From positions 1 through 64,000 of the forward strand of contig DZBG01000002.1 of the NCBI GenBank assembly GCA_022729855.1: 64,000 bases of DNA, read 5' to 3'. Each line of letters begins with the position of its first letter. Position 1 is the first letter of the stretch. This DNA comes from Bdellovibrio sp. (lineage in GTDB: Bacteria > Bdellovibrionota > Bacteriovoracia > Bacteriovoracales > Bacteriovoracaceae). Positions 1 to 6,784 of the stretch are shown here, one piece after another. The position numbers were made by a program, and so were the translations under genes. The notes under the pieces are model-generated. The model did not search any database. It worked only from the letters and a program-made list of their open reading frames with translations, and was not told where the DNA came from.

Positions 1-171
1 TTATTGCATGCTCCCTCATATGGATGAAGGTTGGCAAATGAGGACACGCCCTAACTTCATTAAAATATCCTCACAAAATTAAATATAAAGCGCTTATATT
101 GAACTTCGTGGCGCGTGGCAAGAATAGCTTTGTGGTTTGTAATACTTTCATGGATTTTTGCTGAGGTGGCT

Positions 172-200
172 TTGACTTTGCTTTGAGTTCCTATTAGGAT
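172..200 (+). promoter_or_regulatory. Sigma-70-type promoter of the SRP RNA gene
   Basis: TTGACT at 172-177 and TAGGAT at 195-200 are separated by 17 bp, a close match to the housekeeping consensus. The predicted start, about 207, coincides with the first paired bases of the SRP RNA hairpin, which supports both calls. Upstream, 1-171 holds no gene or structure I can support. Confidence 0.7.
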
Positions 201-204
201 GCTT

Positions 205-308
205 GACGGTAGTCTGGATTAGGCGAGCGATTTTCCTACAAACCCCGCCAGGCCGGGAACGGAGCAACGGTAGTAGTGTGGTCGTTGTGTCTAACTCCAG
301 ACTGCTAC
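205..308 (+). ncRNA. ffs: Signal recognition particle RNA (4.5S type)
   Basis: The region folds as one long hairpin. AGTCTGGATTAG (211-222) pairs with CTAACTCCAGACT (291-303), with weaker GU-containing pairs outside. The apical part carries the conserved SRP domain IV sequence, GCCAGGCCGGGAACGGAGCA at 247-266, which corresponds to the Ffh-binding symmetric and asymmetric loops of 4.5S RNA. The length of about 100 nt fits the short bacterial form without an Alu domain. It lies directly upstream of dnaX, a common bacterial arrangement. The remaining 150 bases before dnaX show no gene and no clear terminator, so read-through into dnaX is possible. Exact ends are estimates. Confidence 0.85.
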
Positions 309-458
309 TATTTCTCTCTGAAAACACCCCTTGTTTAGCTCTTTCTTAAATCTTCTTACATTTATCGTTTTCACTCTTAATCTTAGCGTTTGCGACATGA
401 CTTCCTGAGGGGAGTCCCCTATTTTCCGCTCAGTTAACCAATTTGTTACTGGAGAGAT

Positions 459-2171
459 ATGGCCTATCAGGTACTCGCTCGTAAATGGCGGCCTAAGCAG
501 TTTGAAGATGTCGTGGGACAAATACATGTCACACGAGCTCTGCAGAATTCTATTAAGTTAAAGAAATTAGCTCACGCTTATCTGTTCACTGGAACACGCG
601 GAGTTGGAAAAACATCTATCGCACGCCTTTTCTCAAAGGCCATTCGTTGTGAAAATCCTAAACCAGATTTTAATCCATGCTTAGTTTGTCAAAACTGCAA
701 AGATGTAGATATCGGTAACTCACTTGATTATATTGAAATTGATGGAGCTTCGAATAACTCTGTTGATGATGTTCGTGCGTTGATTGAAAACGTAAATTAT
801 TTGCCGGCCAAAGGTCAGTACAAAATTTATGTTGTCGATGAAGTTCATATGCTCTCAGTGTCGGCTTTTAATGCCCTTTTAAAAACACTTGAAGAGCCAC
901 CTGCTCACGTTATTTTTATTCTTGCAACAACTGACCCACATAAGCTTTTAGGAACTGTGATTTCACGTTGTCAGCGTTATGATTTTAAAAACGTTCCTGC
1001 TGATATTTTAGTGAATCATATTAATTTCATCGCACGTGAAGAAGGCATTAGCTTTCAATCACCTTGGCTCATTCAAAAATTGGCCGAACTTGGTGCGGGA
1101 TCTGTGCGAGATACTCTTTCGCTTTTTGATCAAATCTTGGGTCTTTCTGAAAATAACAAAGTCACTGATGATTCATTCACGCTTGCCCTTGGTTTAGCAA
1201 GAATCTCGGCCGTGAGAGATCTTGTAAGCTCAATACTGATGGGTGATGTGAAGCAGGTCAGTGCTTTGTATAAACAAATTCTTGAAGAAAATGTTGATAT
1301 CAAAAAATTAACTGATCAAGTTCTTGAGCACTTATTTCAAACTATCCAGAATATTGATTCGAGAAACTTTTTATTCGAACAAAATATTGTCACTGAAGAA
1401 TCGTTGAAAGAAATAACACTCTCAGAAATTCTGTGGGTTTATGAAACTCTAGTCAAAGATTTGGGATGGGCCCAAACATCAATGAATCCTGAAAAAGTGA
1501 TTCTGGTATGTTTGCAAAAACTGACTTTAAGACGAACAATTCTGGTCGGTGATGACTTAAAACTCTCAGATATCCCTCAAACGGAAGCTTCGGCTTCACA
1601 AAAAAAAAATACATCAGTAGTTGAAGAAACGAAGAGTATTAAAATTCCAGAAGTCATTGAAGACGTCATACCGGAAGTTGAATTAACTCCTGAGCCTGTT
1701 GTGGCAAAAATTGAAAAGAAAGCTCTCTTAGTTCCTGTAGGTCCAAAAACATGGATTGGTTTTTTAAATTTTCTTCGTGAAACCTCTCCTTCAACGGCAA
1801 CGAACCTAGAGCATGGAAATATTTTAGAAGAAGAATCAATCGGACAAAAACCACTGGAGCTAAAAGTGGCTTTTTCTGAAGAAGCATCAGTTTTTAAAGA
1901 GTTCTTAGAAGAAAAAGAAATTTACGGACGTTTAAAGCAAGTTGGTCTTCAGTATTTTAATCTAAAAGAAGATGAATTTAATTTTCGTTTTATTGTTTTA
2001 AATGATGAGGAAAAAGAAGCCTCTAATTTTAGATCGAAGGTAGAGCTTGATGATGAGCAAAGAGCTTCAGTCATTGAGGGGCGTCGTGAGAAAATATTTA
2101 ATGATCCATTTGTAAAAGAAGCTGAGAAAATATTTAACGCAAAAATTGATAAGATAGTTTTAAAAGACTAA
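459..2171 (+). CDS. dnaX: DNA polymerase III subunits gamma/tau
   Basis: This is the clamp-loader ATPase of the replicative polymerase. The 570-residue protein opens with the family signature MAYQVLARKWRP and has Walker A GTRGVGKTS at residues 45-53. A four-cysteine zinc module lies at about 64-79, and a Walker B VVDEVHML follows near 125-132. The C-terminal 180 residues are acidic/charged and poorly conserved, as expected for the tau-specific region. The ATG follows a GGAGAG ribosome site. A run of ten A residues at 1600-1609 falls at the junction between the ATPase/collar part and the tau region. Both other frames stop within about six codons of it, so a short gamma product is plausible (see findings). 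It begins the dnaX-ybaB-recR operon, the usual bacterial order. Confidence 0.96.
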   Translation: MAYQVLARKWRPKQFEDVVGQIHVTRALQNSIKLKKLAHAYLFTGTRGVGKTSIARLFSKAIRCENPKPDFNPCLVCQNCKDVDIGNSLDYIEIDGASNNSVDDVRALIENVNYLPAKGQYKIYVVDEVHMLSVSAFNALLKTLEEPPAHVIFILATTDPHKLLGTVISRCQRYDFKNVPADILVNHINFIAREEGISFQSPWLIQKLAELGAGSVRDTLSLFDQILGLSENNKVTDDSFTLALGLARISAVRDLVSSILMGDVKQVSALYKQILEENVDIKKLTDQVLEHLFQTIQNIDSRNFLFEQNIVTEESLKEITLSEILWVYETLVKDLGWAQTSMNPEKVILVCLQKLTLRRTILVGDDLKLSDIPQTEASASQKKNTSVVEETKSIKIPEVIEDVIPEVELTPEPVVAKIEKKALLVPVGPKTWIGFLNFLRETSPSTATNLEHGNILEEESIGQKPLELKVAFSEEASVFKEFLEEKEIYGRLKQVGLQYFNLKEDEFNFRFIVLNDEEKEASNFRSKVELDDEQRASVIEGRREKIFNDPFVKEAEKIFNAKIDKIVLKD

Positions 2172-2181
2172 GGAGAATTTT

Positions 2182-2493
2182 ATGTCAAACATCGGTAACC
2201 TTATGAAACAAGCTCAACAAATGCAGGCGAAAATGGCCATGCTTCAGAATGAACTTGGTGATAGAGAAGTGGAAGCTTCTGCAGGCGGCGGAATGGTTAA
2301 AGTAAAAGTAAATGGTAAACAAGAACTTCTTAGTGTTTCTATAAACAAAGAATGTGTTGATCCAGAAGATGTTGCGACACTTGAAGAATTAGTTTTCACT
2401 GCAGTAAATCAAGCAATGAAACAGTCACAAGATATGGTTTCTCAAGCTATGTCAAAGGTAACTGGTGGACTTAACATTCCAGGTCTTTTTTAA
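2182..2493 (+). CDS. ybaB: YbaB/EbfC family nucleoid-associated protein
   Basis: This small 103-residue DNA-binding protein starts with MSNIGNLMKQAQQMQAKMA, the typical amphipathic N-terminal helix of the family. A glycine-rich turn (SAGGGMVKVKVNG) and a C-terminal helix with a Met/Gln-rich segment follow. YbaB/EbfC dimers bind DNA with little sequence preference and are almost always encoded between dnaX and recR, as here. The gene begins 10 bp after dnaX with an AGGAG ribosome site and ends 8 bp before recR. Its precise cellular role is still debated in model bacteria. Confidence 0.93.
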   Translation: MSNIGNLMKQAQQMQAKMAMLQNELGDREVEASAGGGMVKVKVNGKQELLSVSINKECVDPEDVATLEELVFTAVNQAMKQSQDMVSQAMSKVTGGLNIPGLF

Positions 2494-2501
2494 GAGGCAA
2501 A

Positions 2502-3095
2502 ATGCAACTTCCAGATATCATCAAAAATGCAGTTGAGGCCTTGACAAAACTCCCTGGTGTAGGAGAGAAGACAGCGTTCAGAATGGTTTTATCTATGACG
2601 CGCTGGCGAGGATCTGAATTGCAGCAAGTTGGAGAAGCATTAATTCACTTACAAGATTTAAGTTTTTGTAAGGAATGCGGTGTTTTCTGTAACGATAATA
2701 TCTGCGATATATGCTCATCGGAAAATAGACAAACAGAACGATCACTTTGTGTGGTTGAGAGTGTTTCTGACTTGATGGCAATAGAACGCTCAGGTCAGTT
2801 TAAAGGCCTCTACCACATCCTTGGTGGGGTTCTGAATCCGCTTCTTGGTGTTGGGCCTGATGAACTTAGGTTGAATGATCTTGAAGAGAGAATCAAACGA
2901 AGAGAAATTGCTGAAATTATTTTAGCAGTGAATCCATCGGTTGAAGGAGACGCAACTTGCGCTTACATCAGAAGTTTAATTGATGAGAGTGTTCGAGTTG
3001 AAAGAATTGGTTTTGGTGTGCCCATGGGGGGAAGCCTAGAGTATCTCGACTCGATGACCATTACGAAAGCATTAGAGAATAGGAAAAAGTTTTAG
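2502..3095 (+). CDS. recR: Recombination mediator protein RecR
   Basis: RecR acts with RecO (and RecF) to load RecA on gapped DNA. The 197-residue protein shows the N-terminal helix-hairpin-helix (LTKLPGVGEKTA). A four-cysteine zinc finger follows around residues 57-72 (CKECGVFC...CDIC). Next comes a Toprim domain starting at LCVVE, with an alternative ATP-like loop VNPSVEGDATCAYI. The C-terminal GVPMGGSLEYLD motif is diagnostic. Length is standard. The ORF is tightly packed between ybaB and a Roadblock gene, so the replication/repair block and the MglA module probably share transcripts. Confidence 0.95.
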   Translation: MQLPDIIKNAVEALTKLPGVGEKTAFRMVLSMTRWRGSELQQVGEALIHLQDLSFCKECGVFCNDNICDICSSENRQTERSLCVVESVSDLMAIERSGQFKGLYHILGGVLNPLLGVGPDELRLNDLEERIKRREIAEIILAVNPSVEGDATCAYIRSLIDESVRVERIGFGVPMGGSLEYLDSMTITKALENRKKF

Positions 3096-3096
3096 A

Positions 3097-3582
3097 ATGA
3101 TAGAAGTGATTCGTCCTCTTATTCAGAAAAAAGAATCGGTGCTTAAGGCCCGTTTATTTTTCGTCCGTAATGATGGAATTTCAATTTATGATTCTGGCCA
3201 TGATAACTCTACTCAAGCAGTGGGAGCTTTATCAGGTGGGTTATGGCAAGCAGCTGAAGCATTGATGAATATGATCGATGCGAAGACTGGGCCAATGGAG
3301 TTTAGACTTGGTTTTGATACATCATCTCAAGGGGTGATGATTGTTCCGGTGAACTACAAAGGAACAGCTTATTTTTTAGGTGCAATTTATCATGAGTGCT
3401 TGAATCCTGCTCTTCTCAAAAGACAAGTGATTCAATTGCAAGATGAATTAGAGAAAAAGTTATTAACTATTAAAACAACAAAAAAAGTAGCACCTAAGGT
3501 GACTACAACTCGAGCGGGTTATTTGTTTGATTATATCAGTGATGAAGAGATAGATCGTCTTTTCTCATTGGGTGGAAATTAG
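3097..3582 (+). CDS. Roadblock/LC7-like protein, possible MglB counterpart
   Basis: The 161-residue cytosolic protein has a central alpha/beta region (about residues 15-110) consistent with a Roadblock/LC7 fold. It includes a central helix with [16 protein letters not shown] and strands around [17 protein letters not shown]. The C-terminal 45 residues are charged and helical. Roadblock proteins of the MglB type act as GTPase-activating partners of MglA-type small GTPases. The gene starts 1 bp after recR and is followed 1 bp later by mglA, which strongly suggests a functional pair. The fold call rests on pattern and context rather than a strict motif. An unrelated small alpha/beta protein cannot be excluded. 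Confidence 0.6.
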   Translation: MIEVIRPLIQKKESVLKARLFFVRNDGISIYDSGHDNSTQAVGALSGGLWQAAEALMNMIDAKTGPMEFRLGFDTSSQGVMIVPVNYKGTAYFLGAIYHECLNPALLKRQVIQLQDELEKKLLTIKTTKKVAPKVTTTRAGYLFDYISDEEIDRLFSLGGN

Positions 3583-3583
3583 T

Positions 3584-4174
3584 ATGTCATTTGTGAATTA
3601 TCACACGAAAGAAATTAACTGTAAGATCGTTTACTACGGGCCTGGCCTTGGTGGGAAGACGACTAATATTCAGTATATCTATCAAAAAACAAATGCAGGT
3701 AATAAGGGGCAAATGATTACCCTTAATACTGAAAATGAAAGAACACTCTTCTTTGATTTTCTTCCTTTAGATTTAGGTGAGATTCGTGGTTTTAAAACTC
3801 GTTTTCATCTTTATACAGTTCCAGGCCAAGTTTTTTATGAAGCTTCAAGAAAGCTTATCCTTCGTGGTGTGGATGGAATTGTTTTTGTTGCAGATTCTCA
3901 GGTTGAAAGAATGGAAGCCAATATCGAAAGTCTTTTAGGACTTGAGAAAAATTTATTAGATCAAGGTTATGATCTTTCAAAAATTCCTCTGGTTATGCAG
4001 TGGAATAAGCGTGATCTTCCCAATATCGTTCCGACGGAAGATCTTCAGTACCAATTGAATAAGAAAAAACATACTGCCTTTGAGGCCGTGGCCACAAATG
4101 GTGCAGGTGTGTTTGAAACGTTAAAACAAATTTCGAAAGCTGTTCTGTTAAATATTAAAGGTGGACTTGAATAA
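3584..4174 (+). CDS. mglA: MglA-type Ras-like GTPase (polarity/motility regulator)
   Basis: MglA GTPases set cell polarity and control gliding or twitching motility in myxobacteria and related predators. The protein begins [19 protein letters not shown] and carries the P-loop GPGLGGKTT at about residues 18-26. It has a switch-II region with [11 protein letters not shown] and the base-recognition motif WNKRD. I chose ATG 3584 over GTG 3572 because it gives the family-typical N-terminus and follows a GGGTGG ribosome site. It lies just after the Roadblock gene, its likely partner. The family normally has CGKTT where this protein has GGKTT, a mild substitution. Confidence 0.92.
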   Translation: MSFVNYHTKEINCKIVYYGPGLGGKTTNIQYIYQKTNAGNKGQMITLNTENERTLFFDFLPLDLGEIRGFKTRFHLYTVPGQVFYEASRKLILRGVDGIVFVADSQVERMEANIESLLGLEKNLLDQGYDLSKIPLVMQWNKRDLPNIVPTEDLQYQLNKKKHTAFEAVATNGAGVFETLKQISKAVLLNIKGGLE

Positions 4175-4194
4175 ACCTTAAAGGAGCTATTGTT

Positions 4195-4635
4195 ATGTCA
4201 TCTCTTGAAGTTAAGGCGCTAACATCGAATCAACTTGATATTCTTAAAGCTAAATTGCTTGAAGAAAAGAAAGGTCTTGTATTCACGATGAGCGAAATTG
4301 ATGACCTTGGGCTAGCAAATAAAGACAACGCTGATGAAGTAGATGCAGCGATGAATGATTATGAATCATCTCATCAGCTTCGTTTCCGTAACCGCGAAGT
4401 TATTTATGCTAAGAAAATTGATAAGGCCCTTAAGAAGTTCGAAAAAGAAGAATACGGTCTTTGCCAAGAGTGTGCAGGTCCAATTCGTTTTGAACGTCTT
4501 CTGGCGCGTCCAACAGCTGAAATGTGTATTCTTTGCAAAGAAGAAACAGAAAAAGAAGAAACAAGTAACTTTTTTGGACGTCAGTCTAAGTCACTTGCAA
4601 AAACAGTAGATTTAACAGGAATGTTTGTTCGTTAA
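4195..4635 (+). CDS. DksA/TraR family RNA-polymerase-binding protein
   Basis: DksA-type proteins enter the RNA polymerase secondary channel and tune transcription with ppGpp. This 146-residue protein has an N-terminal coiled coil whose tip carries DEVDAA, matching the DxxDxA motif needed for DksA activity. A C-terminal zinc finger (CQEC about 20 residues before CILC) and the RLLARPTAEMC signature follow. An AAGGAGCT ribosome site precedes ATG 4195. The extra residues after the zinc finger (NFFGRQSKSLAK...) are not typical. The conserved tip residues argue for a DksA-like role rather than an inactive TraR relative. Confidence 0.88.
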   Translation: MSSLEVKALTSNQLDILKAKLLEEKKGLVFTMSEIDDLGLANKDNADEVDAAMNDYESSHQLRFRNREVIYAKKIDKALKKFEKEEYGLCQECAGPIRFERLLARPTAEMCILCKEETEKEETSNFFGRQSKSLAKTVDLTGMFVR

Positions 4636-4653
4636 TAGAAAGAGAAAAATTTT

Positions 4654-5499
4654 ATGAGCAAGATTAAAGTTGCGGTTATTGGTGGAAGTGGAATTTATAA
4701 ACTTGATGCGATCAAAGTAAAAGAAAGCATCAAGGTTGAAACTCCTTTTGGAAATCCAAGTGCAGAGATTATGATTTGTGAAGTTGATGGAAATGAATTT
4801 TATTTCCTTCCTCGTCATGGACATGGCCATCACTTTACTCCTACTGAAGTTAATTACCGTGCAAATATTTTTGCTCTTAAAAAACTTGGTGCCGATACAA
4901 TTTTAAGTATCTCTGCAGTGGGGTCTCTTCAAGAGCAATATGCTCCTAAGAATTTTGTTGTTGTAGACCAATTTATTGATTGGACTAAGGGACAACGTAA
5001 AAGAACATTTTTTGATGAAGGAATGGTTGGACATGTTTCAACTGCTAATCCTGTTGAAAAATCACTTCAAGAACGTCTTTATAAACACTGTAAAGAGGCA
5101 GACATTACAACTCACCTAGGTGGGACTTATGTTTGTATTGAAGGCCCTCAGTTCTCAACAAAAGCTGAGTCTCAAATCTATAGAAGTTTCGGTGCTTCAG
5201 TCATCGGTATGACTAACGTCCCAGAAGCCTATCTTGCCAAAGAGGCAGGTATGGCCTACTCAACTGTGGCGATGGTGACTGATTACGACTGTTGGAAAGA
5301 AGAGCATTGTACAGTTCAAGAAATTATGGACGTCATGAAATCAAATTATGTTTCAGTTCAACGTTTTATTGTAAAGGCCATTCCTGATTTGGTGAAAAAT
5401 CCAATTAAATTTGAAGCTGAAAATAAATATGCTGTGATGACAGACCCAAAACTTTTAACAGAGCACCATAAGGCAATCTTAGAAGTTGTTTTAAAATAA
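4654..5499 (+). CDS. mtnP: S-methyl-5'-thioadenosine phosphorylase
   Basis: This enzyme cleaves methylthioadenosine, a by-product of polyamine synthesis, to adenine and methylthioribose-1-phosphate. The 281-residue protein starts with the nucleoside-phosphorylase phosphate loop VAVIGGSGIY. It contains FLPRHGHGHHFTPTEVNYRA and the substrate-binding CIEGPQFSTKAES and IGMTNVPEA motifs, which follow the MTAP pattern. It overlaps rsmH by one base (TAATG). It occupies the place where many bacteria carry mraZ, so the dcw cluster here begins with a purine/methionine salvage gene. Confidence 0.93.
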   Translation: MSKIKVAVIGGSGIYKLDAIKVKESIKVETPFGNPSAEIMICEVDGNEFYFLPRHGHGHHFTPTEVNYRANIFALKKLGADTILSISAVGSLQEQYAPKNFVVVDQFIDWTKGQRKRTFFDEGMVGHVSTANPVEKSLQERLYKHCKEADITTHLGGTYVCIEGPQFSTKAESQIYRSFGASVIGMTNVPEAYLAKEAGMAYSTVAMVTDYDCWKEEHCTVQEIMDVMKSNYVSVQRFIVKAIPDLVKNPIKFEAENKYAVMTDPKLLTEHHKAILEVVLK

Positions 5500-6440
5500 T
5501 GTCAGAATATTTATCTCACTACTCAGTTATGCTCAAAGAATGTTTGGATGCTATGGAGCTTGGCTCTAAGGACTCAGGCTCTCTTCTTTTTGCAGATCTT
5601 ACCTTTGGTGCTGGTGGACATACTTTTGCTCTGTCGGACCGGATAAGTGGTTCTACGATTTATTCAACCGACCAAGATCCTGATGCTTTAAAAAACGGTC
5701 ATGCCAATATCCAGAGTAAAAACCTCCAGAATAAAGTCAATCTACTCGCGATGAATTTTAACGAATTCCCGCAGTGGTGTGCTGATAATAAAATGGAAGG
5801 AAAATTTGCTGGGATTCTTTTGGACCTTGGAGTTTCTTCTCACCAATTTGATAAAATGGATCGCGGTTTTAGTTTTAGGGCCGATGCTCCTTTAGATATG
5901 CGGATGAATTATGGGGATGATTCAATTGCGACAGCAGCGGATCTTCTTAATACTCTTGATGAGGAAGAGATTGCTAATATCATTTTTACCTATGGTGAAG
6001 AGCGACTTTCTCGAAAAATTGCCTCGAGAATTTGTGAACTTCGCTCAAAAGTGAAGATTGAAACCACTGGGCAGATCGAAGAAATTTGTTTCTTGGCCTA
6101 TCCTCCACAAAATCGTCACAAGGGTATTCATCCTGCGACTCGTACATTTCAGGCCCTAAGAATCGCCGTGAATGACGAATTAAGAGTGATGGAGAATACC
6201 TTACCAAAATTGTTGCCTCTCCTCGCACCCGGTGGAGTGGTGGCCGTTATCAGTTTTCATTCCTTAGAAGATCGTATTGCTAAAAAAACTTTTAAAGAAC
6301 TGATGGAGATTCACGAAATTCCTGTTAAAATTTTAACTAAGAGACCAATGACGGCTTCTGAAGAAGAATTAGCAGAGAACTCTCGTTCACGAAGCGCCAA
6401 ACTAAGGCTGCTTCAGAGAGGACCAACCATGGAGGGTTGA
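5499..6440 (+). CDS. rsmH: 16S rRNA (cytosine-1402-N4)-methyltransferase
   Basis: RsmH (MraW) methylates N4 of C1402 in the ribosomal P site and is the classic first gene of dcw clusters. The 313-residue protein opens with YLSHYSVMLKECLDAM, has a SAM loop ADLTFGAGGHT, and contains GILLDLGVSSHQFD and RGFSFRADAPLDMRM. ISFHSLEDRIAKK lies near the C-terminus. All are family signatures. The start overlaps mtnP by 1 nt and the stop overlaps ftsL by 1 nt, so the three genes are translationally coupled. Confidence 0.95.
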   Translation: MSEYLSHYSVMLKECLDAMELGSKDSGSLLFADLTFGAGGHTFALSDRISGSTIYSTDQDPDALKNGHANIQSKNLQNKVNLLAMNFNEFPQWCADNKMEGKFAGILLDLGVSSHQFDKMDRGFSFRADAPLDMRMNYGDDSIATAADLLNTLDEEEIANIIFTYGEERLSRKIASRICELRSKVKIETTGQIEEICFLAYPPQNRHKGIHPATRTFQALRIAVNDELRVMENTLPKLLPLLAPGGVVAVISFHSLEDRIAKKTFKELMEIHEIPVKILTKRPMTASEEELAENSRSRSAKLRLLQRGPTMEG

Positions 6441-6754
6441 TGGCACTAAGAAAAAAAGGCAAAAGCCTTGAATTTAACAATCGCCTGCTCCACTTTTTAT
6501 TTAATCCACAAGCACTTCCATTTACTTTAAGCTTCACTATTCTTGCAGTTCTCTTTGTTGCCTTTCGTATGAAAGGGATTGAACAAGCTTATGCTTCAAA
6601 TAAGCTGAATAGTGAAATTGACCGTGCAGTTATTCATAATAAAGAACTCCGTGCTCAAAGGGCCCGCGAGATGTCTGTTCAGAAGCTTCGTGAGTTTGCT
6701 GTAACTTATGATTTGAAAGAACCAGGCCCATCACAGATTATTTTTATTCCTTGA
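6440..6754 (+). CDS. ftsL: FtsL-like cell division protein
   Basis: The 104-residue protein has a short basic cytoplasmic N-terminus and one membrane segment (about residues 25-43, TLSFTILAVLFVAFRM). A periplasmic coiled-coil-prone stretch with heptad-like hydrophobic spacing follows. This is the FtsL topology. Primary sequence conservation in FtsL is low, so the call rests on topology and on its place between rsmH and ftsI. FtsL joins FtsB and FtsQ to regulate the FtsWI septal synthase. ATG 6440 overlaps the rsmH stop (TGATG) and is preferred to TTG 6437. Confidence 0.8.
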   Translation: MALRKKGKSLEFNNRLLHFLFNPQALPFTLSFTILAVLFVAFRMKGIEQAYASNKLNSEIDRAVIHNKELRAQRAREMSVQKLREFAVTYDLKEPGPSQIIFIP

Positions 6755-6784
6755 TGATCTTTAATCATTCTATAATGGTGAATA

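Noticed and set aside
1-60. Short minus-strand reading frames near the left edge (ATG at 17-19 going off the window, and a 14-codon frame upstream)
   Set aside because: No ribosome site, too short to judge, and one stops after 14 codons.
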